Position numbers and translations under genes: made by a program
Shown: positions 18,798 through 29,151 of the stretch, piece after piece
How positions within the stretch are numbered: the stretch's first letter is position 1
Layout of the letters: each line of letters starts with the position of its first letter
Assembly: GCF_011040385.1 (NCBI RefSeq)
Contig: NZ_JAAIKB010000005.1
Span: 310,001-374,000, forward strand
Direction of reading: 5' to 3'
DNA from: Falsiroseomonas algicola
GTDB taxonomy: Bacteria; Pseudomonadota; Alphaproteobacteria; Acetobacterales; Acetobacteraceae
DNA: 64,000 bases
The notes under the pieces: model-generated
The model's input: only the letters and a program-made list of their open reading frames with translations
Told to the model about the DNA's origin: nothing
Database searches by the model: none

Positions 18798-20501
18798 ATG
18801 GCCATCACCCTGCGCGGCACGCTTGCGCGCCTCCGCCGCCCCTCCCTTCGCGCCGGGCTGCTCGCGGCCGCGCTGGCCATGCTGGCCGCTGCGGCCGTCA
18901 TCCCCACCGCCCTGCTGCTGTCCGACAGCCGGGAGCAGGAGCGGAAGCAGGCGCAGGACTCGATCCGCGCCAACCTCGCCTTGCTGGCGGAGGTGCTGAA
19001 GCCCCTCGGCACGGAGTGGCGGATGGAGGGCGAGGTCCTCCGGCTCGGCGATACGCCGCTGAATGGCCGGCATGAGCTGGTGGATACGGTCAAGCGCGTC
19101 ACCGGCGGCGTCGCCACCGTCTTCGCGGGTGAGGTCCGGGTCGCCACCAACGTGCTGCGTCCCGATGGCAGCCGCGCGGTCGGCGCGCCGATCGGCCCCG
19201 GGCCGGTGCGCGATGCCGTCTTCGGCCGCGGCGAACGCTATGAGGGCCGCGTGACGATCCTCGGCCAGCCGCATCTCGGTGCCTATGAACCGGTGAAGGA
19301 TGCTGCGGGCCGCGTCGTCGGCATGATCGGCGTCGCCGTGCCGATGGCGGAAGCCGATGCCCGTGCCGATGCGCTGATCCAGCGCGCCATGATGGCGGCG
19401 GGGCTGACGCTGCTGCTGGCGGGGGTGCTGCTCTGGTGGCTGCTCCGCCGGTCGCTGCGGCCGCTGCAGGGCCTGTCGGCCGCGCTGCGCGCCATCACCG
19501 CCGGGCGGCTCGATGCGGAGGTGCCCTGCGCGGACCGGCATGACGAACTCGGCGATATCGGCCGCGCCGTCGCGGCATTGCGCGACGCGACCGCCGTGGC
19601 CCAGGCCCAGGCCCGCGCGGCGGAGACCGAGCGCCAGGAAGCCCAGGCCGCCCGCGCCGCCGCCCGGACCGCGACGGCCGCCCAGCTGGAGGAAGCGGTC
19701 GGTGCCATCGCCACCGAACTCGGTGGCTCCGCGGAGGCGCTGCTGGCGGCGGCGGAGACGGTGGGGGAGGCCGGCACCCGCACCGCAGGCCGCGCGGCCC
19801 AGAGCGCGGTGCGCATCGACCAGGCGACCGCCAACGTCAACGCCGTCGCTGCCGCGGCGGAGGAACTCGCGGTCTCCGTCTCCGAGATCACCCGCCAGGT
19901 CGCGGAAAGCGCCCGCACCGCGCAGGAAGCGGCTTCCGCCGCCCGTGCCTCCGACACCACCGTGGCAAGCCTGGCGGAAGCCGCGACGCGCATCGGCGAC
20001 GTGGTGCGGCTGATCAGCGACATCGCCGGCCAGACCAACCTGCTGGCGCTCAACGCCACGATCGAGGCCGCGCGGGCCGGCGAGGCCGGGAAGGGCTTCG
20101 CCGTGGTGGCGCAGGAGGTGAAGGCGCTGGCGGCGCAGACCGGCAAGGCGACGGAGGAGATCGCCAGCCAGATCGGCGCCATGCGCGGCGCCACGGACCA
20201 GGCGGTGGGCGCCGTGCGCGGCATCGCCGATGCGGTCGGGCGGATGGAGGAAGTCACCACCAGCATTGCCGCGGCGGTGGAGCAGCAGGGTGCCGCGACG
20301 CGGGAGATCGCCCGCAACGCGGCGGAGGCCGCCGCCGGCACGCAGGACGCCGCCGCCGATATCAGCGGCCTGACGGAGGAAGTCGCCGCCGGCGCCGAGG
20401 GCATCGCGACGCTGCGGGAGGCCGGCGCCGCCGTCGGCCGCCAGGGCGCCGCGCTACGGACGGAGGTGGCGAGCTTCGCGAATCGCCTGCGCGCCGCGTG
20501 A
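18798..20501 (+). CDS. Methyl-accepting chemotaxis protein with periplasmic Cache sensor (copy 2)
   Basis: A 567-residue paralogue of the preceding receptor with the same order: membrane helix, Cache-type sensor ([33 protein letters not shown]), membrane helix, HAMP and signalling domain. The sensor half has diverged while the stretch from about residue 370 to 540 is nearly identical, including long runs at DNA level. The 56-base gap between copies contains an A/T-rich inverted repeat (ACGAAA/TTTCGT, 18741-18764), a possible promoter or terminator. The last 48 bases overlap the convergent membrane-protein gene. Confidence 0.93.
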   Translation: MAITLRGTLARLRRPSLRAGLLAAALAMLAAAAVIPTALLLSDSREQERKQAQDSIRANLALLAEVLKPLGTEWRMEGEVLRLGDTPLNGRHELVDTVKRVTGGVATVFAGEVRVATNVLRPDGSRAVGAPIGPGPVRDAVFGRGERYEGRVTILGQPHLGAYEPVKDAAGRVVGMIGVAVPMAEADARADALIQRAMMAAGLTLLLAGVLLWWLLRRSLRPLQGLSAALRAITAGRLDAEVPCADRHDELGDIGRAVAALRDATAVAQAQARAAETERQEAQAARAAARTATAAQLEEAVGAIATELGGSAEALLAAAETVGEAGTRTAGRAAQSAVRIDQATANVNAVAAAAEELAVSVSEITRQVAESARTAQEAASAARASDTTVASLAEAATRIGDVVRLISDIAGQTNLLALNATIEAARAGEAGKGFAVVAQEVKALAAQTGKATEEIASQIGAMRGATDQAVGAVRGIADAVGRMEEVTTSIAAAVEQQGAATREIARNAAEAAAGTQDAAADISGLTEEVAAGAEGIATLREAGAAVGRQGAALRTEVASFANRLRAA

Positions 20502-21896
20502 CAGCACGACCATCCCGATGAGGACCAGGAGCGGCGCCACCGGCATCAGGTAGCGCTGCTCCACATGCACCGGCAGGTAGACGCCGAGGAACCCGCCGCA
20601 GACCAGCCAGGCGCCGAGCAGCGGCAGGAAGCGCGGATCCCGCCGCAGCAGCAGCGGCGCCAGCATCGCCGCCCCCGCCAGCAGCAGCGCGATGGCCCGG
20701 CTGCCCGCCAGCGTGACCAGCGCCGCCAGGGCCATGGGCGATCCCTGCTTCAGCCGGTCCAGGATCGCGTCGATCCGCCCGAACCAGGGCCGCGGCCGGT
20801 CGAAGCGCAGATGCAGCTCCGCCACCGCATCCACCGGCATGAAGCCGATCTGGAACAGCTTCACCGGTGCCCGGACGACCATGGCGCGCAGCATCTCCAG
20901 CGGGTGTCGCTGCCAGGCGCGCCAGTAGCGGTCGCCGGCCACCGCCGCGATCTCCGGTGCCGTCATGCCGGCCGCGAAAAGCGCGTCATTCATCGCGTCC
21001 AGCCCCTGGTAGCCGCGCGGCACCACGTGCTCGCGCACCGTTCGGTCGAACAGGTCATCGCCATCGAAGACCGGCACGCCGCGCGCCAGCAGCGGCAGCA
21101 CCGCCTGCACCATCACGATCTGCTTCGTCGTCGACAGCACCGCATGGCCGCTGCGGCGCAGATTCTCCTCCATCAGCCAGCCCGCCGCCAGCAGCACGGG
21201 CGCCAGCAGCAGCCCCGCGCCGAGGATCCGCCGCGATGCCCCTCGGCCAGCCGCGATGACGGCCGCAGGCAGGAAGGCCAGCACGAGATAGGCCGTGGCC
21301 TCCCGCACCAGCAGCCCGATGCCGAGCATGGCCCCCGCCAGTGCCACCGCGGTCAGCGACCCGCGTCCCAGCCCGGCCTTCAGCAGCAGCAGCCCCGCGC
21401 CGCCGGCCAGCGCGCCGTAGAGCGCATCCGTCATCACCGCGACCTGCATGGCGAGGGTGACGCCGACCGCCGGCATCAGCGCCGCCGCCACGGCCCAGGC
21501 CCCGCGCAGCCCGAGGGCCAGGGCCACGCGATGCGCGAGCCCCGCCAGCGCCGCCTGCGCCGCCATCTGGAGGACGACCAGCCCCCAGACCCAGCGCTCC
21601 GGCGCCAAGACCTGCAGCGCCGCGATCACCGCGGGATAGCCCGGCGTGCGGAACAGCGTGGCGGGGGAGGATGCCTGGCGCAGCAGCGCCTCGCCCGCCG
21701 GCAGCGGCCCGGCGCGCAGCGCCTCCGCATAGGCCAGGTAGCTCGGGCTGTCCGGCGTCATCATCGGACCGAAGGCCAGCAGCGCCGCCAGCGCCGCCGC
21801 CAGGGATGCCAGCACGACCAGCGCCGTCCCGCGCCAGCCCTGATCGCGCGGGGCCAGCAGGGCAGGGGGCGCCGCCATCGAGGGCTGGACATACAT
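20454..21896 (-). CDS. Polytopic membrane protein, GT-C glycosyltransferase-like
   Basis: A 480-residue protein with about ten to twelve hydrophobic segments. After the first helix, the motif [17 protein letters not shown] in the first outer loop has the acidic residue expected of GT-C glycosyltransferases using polyprenyl-phosphate sugars. A large hydrophilic loop (about 255-345) contains [13 protein letters not shown]. The C-terminus has [14 protein letters not shown], common in PMT/ArnT-like proteins. The substrate is not identifiable. The stop lies 48 bases inside the convergent chemoreceptor gene. A second in-frame Met at residue 7 is an alternative start. Confidence 0.72.
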   Translation of the reverse strand: MYVQPSMAAPPALLAPRDQGWRGTALVVLASLAAALAALLAFGPMMTPDSPSYLAYAEALRAGPLPAGEALLRQASSPATLFRTPGYPAVIAALQVLAPERWVWGLVVLQMAAQAALAGLAHRVALALGLRGAWAVAAALMPAVGVTLAMQVAVMTDALYGALAGGAGLLLLKAGLGRGSLTAVALAGAMLGIGLLVREATAYLVLAFLPAAVIAAGRGASRRILGAGLLLAPVLLAAGWLMEENLRRSGHAVLSTTKQIVMVQAVLPLLARGVPVFDGDDLFDRTVREHVVPRGYQGLDAMNDALFAAGMTAPEIAAVAGDRYWRAWQRHPLEMLRAMVVRAPVKLFQIGFMPVDAVAELHLRFDRPRPWFGRIDAILDRLKQGSPMALAALVTLAGSRAIALLLAGAAMLAPLLLRRDPRFLPLLGAWLVCGGFLGVYLPVHVEQRYLMPVAPLLVLIGMVVLSRGAQAIREARHLRP

Positions 21897-22023
21897 GGCG
21901 GGCCTTCACGGTCCTGTGACGGGCGCGGCCTACCATGCGCGTCGAACCTTGGTCGAGCGCGCCGATACACATCGAAACCGTCGCCGCTTTGCGTGGCGCC
22001 CATCCGGGCCCATCTTGCAGCCC

Positions 22024-23436
22024 ATGATCCCGATCACCCGTCGCACCTGCCTGCAGGCCGCGGCCGCCACCACCCTCCTCGCCACCCCGCTCGCTGCGCC
22101 CTCTGCCCAGCCGGCCGCCCCCGCTGCCCTGGAGGATCGACCCCTGTTCGGCGCCACGCTCCGCACCCTGCCGAACGGCCTCCGCGTCGCGCATGTGGAA
22201 CAGCGCCGCGCGCCGGTGATCGCCAACTACGCCTATGTCTCGGCCGGGGGCGGCGAGGATCCGCCCGGCCTGTCGGGCATCGCCCACTACCTCGAGCACA
22301 TGCTCTTCAAGGGCAGCCCGCGCGTCGCCTCCGGCGAGTTCTCCCGCCGGGTCGCCCGTGAGGGGGGCAACGACAACGCCTTCACCTCCCGCGACGTCAC
22401 CGGCTACTTCCAGCATGTCGAGGCGTCCCGCCTGCCGCTGGTCACCATGATGGAGGCCGACCGCTTCGCCGGCGCCCTGATCCCGGCGGCCGAGATGGAG
22501 AGCGAACGCCGCGTGATCCTGGAGGAGCGCGCCCAGCGCACCGGCTCCTCCCCCCGCGCGCTGTTCTACGAGGGCTTCGACGCCGCCATGTGGGGCCGCC
22601 AGCATTGGCGCGGCCGCCCGATCATCGGGTGGGAGGAGGAGATCCGCGCCATCTCCCATGCCGACCTGCTCGCCTTCTTCCGCGCCCGCTATGCGCCGGG
22701 CAATGCCGTGCTGGTCGTGGCCGGCGCGGTCAGTGCCGAGGATTTCTGGCGCATCGCCGAATCCGAATGGGGCGCGCTGCCTGCCGGCCCCGCCGTGCCG
22801 CGGGACCGCGCGCCGCCCCCCGCCGCCCCGCCCGAGCCCCGTTTCGTCCGCAACGATCCGCGTCTGCGGGGCGAGGCCAACTTCGTCCGCTCCTGGCAGG
22901 CGCCCTCCATGACGGCGGGCGATTCCGCGCTCGCCGATCCGCTGGAGGTGCTGCGCCACCTGCTGGGCGGTGGGCAGGGATCCCGCCTGCACCGGGCGCT
23001 GGTCGAGGGCGGCATCGCGCTGGCGGCGTCGGCCAGCTACGACGGCGATGTCGCAGGCTGGACCGATTTCGACATCGCCGCGACGCCGCGGCGGGAGGTG
23101 CCGCCGGAGCGCGTGGAACAGGCCATCATGGCCGAGGTCAAGCGCCTGCTGGATGCGGGCGGCCCGACCGAGGCCGAGGTCGCGCGCAGCATCCGCCAGA
23201 TGACGGCAGGATCGCTGCTGGCGCTCGATGGGCTCGGAGCCGCGCCACGCATGATCGGCAATGCGCTGGCCATCGGCCTGTCCATCGACACCGTCGAATA
23301 CTGGCCGCGCCGCATGCGCGCCGTGACGCGCGACCAGGTGGCGAAGGCCGCCGAGGCCGTGCTGGGCCGCGCGCCGTCCGGCAGCGGCTGGCTGCTACCC
23401 GAAGGCGTCGCGGCGCCAGCGGAGGTGCGGCTGTGA
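22024..23436 (+). CDS. M16-family zinc metallopeptidase, catalytic subunit
   Basis: A 470-residue exported peptidase. The N-terminus (ITRRTCLQAAAATTLLATPLAAP) is a signal peptide with a twin Arg. The inverted zinc motif HYLEH is at residues 88-92, with Glu91 catalytic and a distal acidic ligand in RRVILEER (about 161-169). LLGGGQGSRLHRALVE in the C-terminal half matches the substrate-closing domain of M16B enzymes. ATG 22024 is chosen over an ORF start 43 codons upstream because it gives the signal peptide. The stop overlaps the next start (GTGA), so the two M16 proteins are probably a heterodimer. Confidence 0.93.
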   Translation: MIPITRRTCLQAAAATTLLATPLAAPSAQPAAPAALEDRPLFGATLRTLPNGLRVAHVEQRRAPVIANYAYVSAGGGEDPPGLSGIAHYLEHMLFKGSPRVASGEFSRRVAREGGNDNAFTSRDVTGYFQHVEASRLPLVTMMEADRFAGALIPAAEMESERRVILEERAQRTGSSPRALFYEGFDAAMWGRQHWRGRPIIGWEEEIRAISHADLLAFFRARYAPGNAVLVVAGAVSAEDFWRIAESEWGALPAGPAVPRDRAPPPAAPPEPRFVRNDPRLRGEANFVRSWQAPSMTAGDSALADPLEVLRHLLGGGQGSRLHRALVEGGIALAASASYDGDVAGWTDFDIAATPRREVPPERVEQAIMAEVKRLLDAGGPTEAEVARSIRQMTAGSLLALDGLGAAPRMIGNALAIGLSIDTVEYWPRRMRAVTRDQVAKAAEAVLGRAPSGSGWLLPEGVAAPAEVRL

Positions 23437-24689
23437 CGACGCCCTTCCGGCTGGAGATCCAGACCGTCACCGCGCCGGGTGGCCTCACCGCCTGGCTGAT
23501 CGAGGACCACTCCGTCCCCGTCGTCTCCCTCGCCTGGGGCTGGGGCGGCGGCGCGGCGCTGGATGCGCCGGAGCATGCCGGCGCGCTGGCGCTGGGCGCC
23601 GGGCTGCTGACGGATGGGGCGGGGGATCTCGACAACGTCGCCTTCGCCGATGCGCTGCGGGACAACGCCATCGGCCTCGGCTTCGATGCCCAGCGCGACG
23701 GGTTCGAGGGTTCGCTCCGCGCCCTGCTGCCCGCCCTGCCGGAGGCGGTGCGCCTCGCGAACCTGGCCATGACGGCCCCCCGCCTGGCGCCGGACAGCGT
23801 GGCGCGGATGCGCGCCCGCGCGGTCGCCGGCGCGCGGTCGCAGCTGGAGACGCCGCGCGGCCAGGTCGGCCGTGCCTTCTGGGCCGCGGCCTATCCCAAT
23901 CATCCCGCCGGTCGACCCACGGGCGGCACGGTGGAGACGCTGTCGACCCTGCCCGAACAGGCGATCCGCGACGCGCTGGCCCGCCAGCTGCGTGCCGGCG
24001 GCGTGCTGGTGGCGGCCTCCGGCGCCATCACCGCGGCTCAACTGTCCGCGCTGCTGCCGACGCTGTTTGCCGGGCTGCCGGCCGGGGAGCCGCCCACGGC
24101 CCCGCCGCTGCCCGCCTTCGTCCCCTTCGCGCCCCGCATCATCGAGGTCCCGGCCCCGCAATCCGCCATCCAGTTCGGCCAGCCGGGCCTGGCCGTCAGC
24201 GACCCGGATTGGGAAGCCTTCCAGGTCGTGCTGCGCATCCTGGCCGGCGGCGGCTTCTCCTCCCGCCTCATGGAAGCGGTGCGCGTCCAGCGCGGGCTCA
24301 CCTACGGCATCGGCGCCGGGCTCGACACGCTGTTCGGCCAGGGCTTCGTCGTGGGCTCCTCCGCCACCGACAACGCCAAGGTGGGGGAGGCGATGGCCGT
24401 CACCCGTGCCGAATGGGCGCGCATGGCCGCCGAGGGGCCGACGGCGGAGGAGCTGGACGATGCGGTCGCCTTCCTGACCGGCAACCTGCCCCTGCAATTC
24501 ACGGACAGCCGGCGCATCGCGGCCACGCTGCTGGCGCTGCGCCGGAACAACCGGCCGATCGACTGGCTCGACCGGCGCAGCGATCGCCTGCGGGCGCTGA
24601 CGGTGGAGGGGCTGCGCAGCGTGGCGGGGCGGCTGTTGAAGCCGGAGGCGCTGTCGGTCGCGATCGCGGGGCGGCCGGAGGGGGTGTGA
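23433..24689 (+). CDS. M16-family peptidase-like protein, non-catalytic subunit
   Basis: A 418-residue M16 paralogue lacking the HxxEH motif; the equivalent region reads DAPEHAGALALGAGLL. It retains the C-terminal RGLTYGIGAGLD segment containing the Arg-Tyr pair that binds substrate carboxylate in the partner half. The GTG start overlaps the preceding TGA (GTGA). No signal peptide is visible, although its partner has one, so export of this subunit is unexplained: it may need a different start or co-export. It is likely the regulatory half of the pair, as PqqG is to PqqF-type enzymes. Confidence 0.88.
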   Translation: MTTPFRLEIQTVTAPGGLTAWLIEDHSVPVVSLAWGWGGGAALDAPEHAGALALGAGLLTDGAGDLDNVAFADALRDNAIGLGFDAQRDGFEGSLRALLPALPEAVRLANLAMTAPRLAPDSVARMRARAVAGARSQLETPRGQVGRAFWAAAYPNHPAGRPTGGTVETLSTLPEQAIRDALARQLRAGGVLVAASGAITAAQLSALLPTLFAGLPAGEPPTAPPLPAFVPFAPRIIEVPAPQSAIQFGQPGLAVSDPDWEAFQVVLRILAGGGFSSRLMEAVRVQRGLTYGIGAGLDTLFGQGFVVGSSATDNAKVGEAMAVTRAEWARMAAEGPTAEELDDAVAFLTGNLPLQFTDSRRIAATLLALRRNNRPIDWLDRRSDRLRALTVEGLRSVAGRLLKPEALSVAIAGRPEGV

Positions 24690-24759
24690 TTCCGCTGGCG
24701 TCAGGGTCGGTGTTCCTGATAGGTTCCAGCGACCAGGGCCGAGCCATGCGCCGGTGATT

Positions 24760-24784
24760 CCGGGAAAGGCGCTGCCTTTCCCGG
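24760..24784. repeat. Perfect 11-bp triloop palindrome
   Basis: CCGGGAAAGGC-GCT-GCCTTTCCCGG is perfectly self-complementary with a three-base loop. It follows the M16 gene pair, has no T-run, and shares its GGC-GCT-GCC core with the hairpin at 9737-9753. It is probably a REP-like intergenic element. Confidence 0.65.
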
Positions 24785-24852
24785 ACCCTATCCGCCAGGC
24801 CCGAGACGGGCCTGGACCGTCGTCGTTCAGGGTTGCGCCAAAATCCCGCGGT

Positions 24853-24874
24853 CCAGGGTCCCGCTGGACCCTGG
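24853..24874. repeat. 9-bp inverted repeat
   Basis: CCAGGGTCC and GGACCCTGG are separated by CGCT. It belongs to the palindrome cluster between the M16 genes and ileS. No T-run follows. Confidence 0.6.
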
Positions 24875-24885
24875 CCCGGGGGTGC

Positions 24886-24950
24886 GGGGGGGCGGAGCCC
24901 CCCTGCGAAAGCGGGCAGTGCAGGGGGGCGGAGCCCCCATGCGAAAGCGG
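24886..24950. repeat. Two direct copies of a GGGGGCGGAGCCCCC-type palindrome unit
   Basis: Copy 1 (24886-24914) and copy 2 (24923-24950) each consist of a G-run, CGGAG, a C-run, then TGCGAAAGCGG. Each begins with a stem GGGGGC-GGA-GCCCCC with a triloop. The copies are separated by eight bases and differ at only a few positions. Confidence 0.7.
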
Positions 24951-25000
24951 TGCTAAATGCACCTAATCGGGATAATCGGCTAAAACCGCCTTAGTTTTAG
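24951..25000 (-). repeat. A/T-rich element, copy A
   Basis: Read on the minus strand this patch contains TTTTAGCCGATTAT followed by CCCGATTAGGTGCATTTAG. The same 14-mer and a similar continuation occur on the plus strand at 54785-54818. It also holds the inverted repeat CTAAAAC/GTTTTAG (24980-25000). Its base composition stands out sharply against the surrounding DNA. Confidence 0.5.
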
Positions 25001-25188
25001 TGACCTCAAAGCCACAGTCCGCCCCGCCTGCTTGACCCCGGCGCCTCCGCCTCCGCATATGGTCGACATGTTCCGGCAGCCCGCCCTTCGAATTAGCGGC
25101 CCGGCCCTCCGCTGAGGGTCGGGACTCGCCGCGCGCCGAACACCCCCTTTCCGCCGCCCGCCCCGCCGGGCCGCCCGGGACACCACCG

Positions 25189-28017
25189 ATGACCGACAGC
25201 CCCGCCACCGCCGAAGCCGCTGCCCGCGACTACCGCGGCACCGTCTTCCTGCCCAAGACGCCCTTCCCGATGCGCGGCGACCTGCCGAAGCGCGAACCCG
25301 AATGGATCGCCCGCTGGCAGAAGATGGACCTCTGGTCGAAGCTCCGCGAACGGTCGAAGGGCCGGCAGAAATTCGTCCTGCATGACGGCCCGCCCTATGC
25401 GAACGGCCCGCTGCATATCGGCCACGCCCTCAACAAGATCCTGAAGGACGTCATCAACCGCGCCGCCCAGATGGCGGGGCATGATGCCGACTACGTGCCT
25501 GGCTGGGACTGCCACGGCCTGCCGATCGAATGGAAGATCGAGGAGGAATACCGGTCCAAGGGCAAGGACAAGGACAGCGTCCCCGTCCTCGACTTCCGCG
25601 CGGAATGCCGCGCCTATGCGCAGCACTGGCTCGGCGTGCAGCGGGACGAATTCACGCGCCTCGGCGTCTTCGGCGACTGGCAGGGCCGCTACGCGACGAT
25701 GGACTTCCCGTCGGAGGCCGTGATCGCCGGCGAGATCGGCAAGTTCTTGATGAACGGCTCGCTCTATCGCGGGCTGCGCCCCGTGATGTGGAGCCCGGTC
25801 GAGAAGACCGCGCTGGCGGAAGCGGAGATCGAGTACCACGACCATGTCTCGCCGACGCTGCATGCGCTGTTCCGCGTGCTGCGCGCGCCTTCCTCGCCCG
25901 GCCTGGTCGGCGCCGATGTCGTGATCTGGACGACGACGCCCTGGACCATCCCGGGCAACCGCGCGCTCGCCTATGGCCCCGAACTGACCTACGCGGAGAT
26001 CCATGTGGACAGCGTCGCCGAAGGCGCGCTGGTGAAGCCGGGCGCGCGGATGCTGGTGGCGCTGGCGCTGCTGCCGCAATTCTGCACCGACGCGAAGATC
26101 GCCACCCACACCCTGGTCCGCACCTTCCCGGGCACGGAGTTCGAGGGCGCGGCCTGCGCCGCGCCGCTCCGTGGCCATGCCGGCGCCTACAACCATGATG
26201 CGCTGATGCTGGCCGGCGACTACGTCACCGACGATGCCGGCACGGGCATCGTCCATATCGCGCCGAGCCATGGCGAGGAGGACTTCGCCCTCGTCGTCAC
26301 GCATAACCGCGCGCATCCGGACAGCCGGATCGAGATCCCCGAATGCGTCGGCGATGACGGCACCTACACCGTCCAGGCCCCGGGCTTCGAGGGCCAGCAC
26401 GTCTTCAAGGCGCACACATCGGTCTATGCCGCGCTGGAGGCCCTCGGCACGCTGGCCGCGACGGGCAAGCTGCAGCACAGCTACCCCCATAGCTGGCGGT
26501 CCAAGAAGCCGGTGATCTACCGCGCCACGCCGCAATGGTTCATCGCCATGGATGATGAGCGCCAGATCCGCGCCAAGTCCCTCGACGCCATCGCGAAGAC
26601 GCACTTCGTCCCCGATATCGGCCGCAACCGCATCGGCAGCATGGTCGCCGCGCGGCCGGACTGGTGCATCAGCCGCCAGCGCGCCTGGGGCGTGCCCATC
26701 GCCGTCTTCGTGGAGAAGCGCACGGGCGAACCGCTGCGCGACCCGACGGTCATGGCGCGCATCCTGGAGGCCTTCCGCGTGGAGGGCGCCGACGCCTGGT
26801 ACCAGCCCGGCGCCGCGGCCCGCTTCCTGGGGAATGAGCGGAACCCGGATGACTACGAGCAGGTGATGGACATCGTCGATGTCTGGTTCGAATCCGGCAG
26901 CACCCACGCCTTCGTCCTGCCGCCGCGCGGCCTTCCCTTCCCGGCGGATCTCTACCTCGAAGGCTCCGACCAGCATCGCGGCTGGTTCCATTCCTCGCTG
27001 CTGGAATCGGTCGGCACCAACGGCGTCGCGCCCTTCAAGGCGATCCTGACGCATGGCTTCGTGCTCGATGAGCAGGGCCGGAAGATGTCGAAGTCGCTCG
27101 GCAACGTCACGGCGCCCCAGGACGTGATGAAGCAGTATGGCGCGGATATCCTGCGGCTCTGGGTGATGAACTCCGACACCGCGCTCGACCTGCGCATCGG
27201 GCCGGAGATCCTGAAGCAGCAGGCGGAGCTCTATCGCCGCATCCGCAACACGCTGCGCTGGCTGCTCGGCAGCCTCGACGGCTTCTCCGAGGAGGAGAAG
27301 CTGCCGCATGACCAGCTGCCGGAGCTGGAGCGCTGGGTGCTGCACCGGCTGACGGAGCTGGACACGAAGCTTCGCGCCGCCGCCGATCCCGCCAGCCCGA
27401 CGCGCTTCGACTGGACCGGCGTCTATCCCGAGATCCACAATTTCTGCTCGACGGATCTCAGCGCCTTCTACTTCGATATCCGCAAGGACGCGCTCTACTG
27501 CGACGCGCCGGATAGCCTGCGGCGACGTGCCGCGCGGACGGTGCTGGACGTGCTGCATCGCTGCCTCTGCGCCTGGCTGGCGCCGGTGCTGGCCTTCACG
27601 GCGGAGGAAGCTTGGCTGGCGCGCTTCCCGTCGGAGGATGGGTCCATCCATCTGGAGGATTGGCCCGCGATCCCAGGCGAGTGGCGGAACGAGGCGCTGG
27701 CCGGGAAGTGGGCCCGCATCCGCGAACTCCGCGGCACGGTGACGACGCAGTTGGAAGCGCTCCGCACGGCGAAGGAGATCGGCTCCTCCCTCCAGGCCGC
27801 AGTCACGCTGCGCCTGCCCGAAGGGGACGCGCTGCTGGATGCGGAGCGCTGGGCTGAGGTGCTGATCGTCTCTGACGTCGCGATCGAGGCCGGCGAGCCC
27901 CCGCACGCCGCCGGCAAGGCGCCCGGCGAGAAGTGCGAGCGCTGCTGGCGCGTCCTGCCGGAAGTGGTCGGCCACGCCGGAAAGCTCTGCCGCCGCTGCG
28001 ACGCGGTGGTCGGCTGA
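25189..28017 (+). CDS. ileS: Isoleucyl-tRNA synthetase
   Basis: A 942-residue class-I aminoacyl-tRNA synthetase, full length. The HIGH motif is at residues 76-79 ([11 protein letters not shown]) and KMSKS begins at 632 (KMSKSLGN). The editing domain lies between them. The C-terminal zinc finger has Cys916, Cys919, Cys934 and Cys937. It is the first gene of ileS-lspA-DUF3035, a common alphaproteobacterial arrangement. No T-box or other leader structure was recognised. Confidence 0.98.
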   Translation: MTDSPATAEAAARDYRGTVFLPKTPFPMRGDLPKREPEWIARWQKMDLWSKLRERSKGRQKFVLHDGPPYANGPLHIGHALNKILKDVINRAAQMAGHDADYVPGWDCHGLPIEWKIEEEYRSKGKDKDSVPVLDFRAECRAYAQHWLGVQRDEFTRLGVFGDWQGRYATMDFPSEAVIAGEIGKFLMNGSLYRGLRPVMWSPVEKTALAEAEIEYHDHVSPTLHALFRVLRAPSSPGLVGADVVIWTTTPWTIPGNRALAYGPELTYAEIHVDSVAEGALVKPGARMLVALALLPQFCTDAKIATHTLVRTFPGTEFEGAACAAPLRGHAGAYNHDALMLAGDYVTDDAGTGIVHIAPSHGEEDFALVVTHNRAHPDSRIEIPECVGDDGTYTVQAPGFEGQHVFKAHTSVYAALEALGTLAATGKLQHSYPHSWRSKKPVIYRATPQWFIAMDDERQIRAKSLDAIAKTHFVPDIGRNRIGSMVAARPDWCISRQRAWGVPIAVFVEKRTGEPLRDPTVMARILEAFRVEGADAWYQPGAAARFLGNERNPDDYEQVMDIVDVWFESGSTHAFVLPPRGLPFPADLYLEGSDQHRGWFHSSLLESVGTNGVAPFKAILTHGFVLDEQGRKMSKSLGNVTAPQDVMKQYGADILRLWVMNSDTALDLRIGPEILKQQAELYRRIRNTLRWLLGSLDGFSEEEKLPHDQLPELERWVLHRLTELDTKLRAAADPASPTRFDWTGVYPEIHNFCSTDLSAFYFDIRKDALYCDAPDSLRRRAARTVLDVLHRCLCAWLAPVLAFTAEEAWLARFPSEDGSIHLEDWPAIPGEWRNEALAGKWARIRELRGTVTTQLEALRTAKEIGSSLQAAVTLRLPEGDALLDAERWAEVLIVSDVAIEAGEPPHAAGKAPGEKCERCWRVLPEVVGHAGKLCRRCDAVVG

Positions 28018-28021
28018 TCCC

Positions 28022-28519
28022 ATGCTGCGCATCGGGCTGATCCTGGCGGCGATCGTGCTGGTCGCCGACCAGGCCTCCAAGTGGTTCATGCTGGAGGTGC
28101 TGCGCCTGCCGGAGGTGGGGCACATCCCGCTGCTGGCGATCGGCCCCTTCGGCTTCGACCTGACCATGGTCTGGAACCGCGGCGTCACCTTCGGGATGTT
28201 CGCGGGCGACAGCATGGGCACGCAGATCGTGCTGGGCGTCATGGCGCTGCTGATCGCGGGCTTCCTGCTGCGCTGGATGGCACGGGCGGAGAACCGCCTG
28301 ACGGCGCTGGCGCTGGGCGGCGTGGTGGGCGGGGCGGTCGGCAATGTCATCGACCGTGCCCGCTTCGGCGCCGTGGCGGATTTCGCCGATGCCCATGCCT
28401 GGGGGTGGCACTGGTACGTGTTCAACGTGGCGGATGCCGCTATCGTGATCGGCGTCTTCTGCCTGCTCGCGGATGCCTTGTTCCGGCCATCGGGCAGGGG
28501 TAAGGATCAGGCGCCATGA
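28022..28519 (+). CDS. lspA: Lipoprotein signal peptidase II
   Basis: A 165-residue inner-membrane aspartyl peptidase that removes signal peptides from prolipoproteins. The four membrane segments and the motifs VADQASKW, NRGVTFGMF, GNVIDRARFG and FNVADAAI are present; the catalytic aspartates are in the VADF and NVAD segments. It starts four bases after ileS, and its stop overlaps the next ATG (ATGA). Confidence 0.97.
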   Translation: MLRIGLILAAIVLVADQASKWFMLEVLRLPEVGHIPLLAIGPFGFDLTMVWNRGVTFGMFAGDSMGTQIVLGVMALLIAGFLLRWMARAENRLTALALGGVVGGAVGNVIDRARFGAVADFADAHAWGWHWYVFNVADAAIVIGVFCLLADALFRPSGRGKDQAP

Positions 28520-29070
28520 CCCGCATCCGCACCCTCCTGCTCGGCCTGCCGCTCGCCGCGACGCTCGCGGGTTGCGGGGGCGATACCGCCCGGTCCCTCG
28601 GCTTCACCCGGGACCCGCCGGACGAATTCCAAGTCACCACCCGCGCGCCGCTGTCGGTGCCGCCGCGGATGACGGACCTGCCGCCGCCCACGCCAGGCGC
28701 CCCGCGCCCGCAGGACCAGGCGCGCGGCCCCGCCGCCATCCTGGGCGGCGCCGCCGGCACCACCGCCGCCGCGCCCTCGGGCGCGGAGCGCGCCCTGCTG
28801 GCCCAGGCCGGCACCCCCGTCACCGGCGATGTCCGCCGCGCCGTGGATGCCGAGAGCCTGCGGCTCGACCGGCCGGAGCGCAGCGTGGTGGACCGCCTGA
28901 TGTTCTGGCGTGAGCCGCCGCCGCCCGGCATTGCCGTGGACTCGACCCGCGAGGCCCAGCGCCTGAGGGAGAATGCGGCGCTCGGGCGGGAGACGACGGA
29001 GGGCACCACGCCCATCCAGCAGCCCGCCACCACCAACAGCCGCACGGGCATCCTGAACCGGCTGTTCTGA
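28516..29070 (+). CDS. DUF3035-type lipoprotein, possible outer-membrane assembly factor
   Basis: A 184-residue protein with a lipobox at LAGC (about residues 17-20). The conserved region just after it, FTRDPPDEFQVTTRAPLSVPP, is typical of DUF3035 proteins. The middle is Pro/Ala-rich and the C-terminal half contains DRPERSVVDRLMFWREPPPPG. Related alphaproteobacterial proteins have been linked to the BAM complex (BamF), but that function is inferred here from family only. It is the last gene of the ileS operon and overlaps lspA by four bases. Confidence 0.85.
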   Translation: MTRIRTLLLGLPLAATLAGCGGDTARSLGFTRDPPDEFQVTTRAPLSVPPRMTDLPPPTPGAPRPQDQARGPAAILGGAAGTTAAAPSGAERALLAQAGTPVTGDVRRAVDAESLRLDRPERSVVDRLMFWREPPPPGIAVDSTREAQRLRENAALGRETTEGTTPIQQPATTNSRTGILNRLF

Positions 29071-29088
29071 CGGCCCGGGGGCGGGCCG
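29071..29088. terminator. GC-rich hairpin after the ileS operon
   Basis: CGGCCCG-GGGG-CGGGCCG is a perfect 7-bp stem directly after the stop of the DUF3035 gene. There is no T-run, so intrinsic termination is doubtful; it may instead protect the 3' end. Confidence 0.35.
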
Positions 29089-29151
29089 GGTTCACTCCCC
29101 GGTCCTGCGCCCCTATCTAGGCGGCTTACCCTCCCCGACTGGTAGCTGCCC

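Larger units (their letters stand above)
24690..25188. other. 499-base repeat-rich gap upstream of ileS
   Basis: No credible gene was found. From left to right it holds a long triloop palindrome (24760-24784), a hairpin (24853-24874), two copies of a G-rich 28-29 base repeat (24886-24950), and an A/T-rich patch (24951-25012) unlike the rest of the window. A leader to the ileS start follows. The ileS promoter should lie in the last ~180 bases; no clear -35/-10 pair could be assigned. Confidence 0.7.

Noticed and set aside
24886-24950. Possible CRISPR-like repeats
   Set aside because: Only two palindromic copies, eight bases apart, with no spacers and no cas genes.
24690-25188. T-box leader for ileS
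   Set aside because: No T-box sequence or specifier stem was visible, and these are rare in alphaproteobacteria.
25093-28425. 1,110-residue minus-strand frame over ileS
   Set aside because: Shadow of ileS, which has HIGH, KMSKS and zinc motifs.
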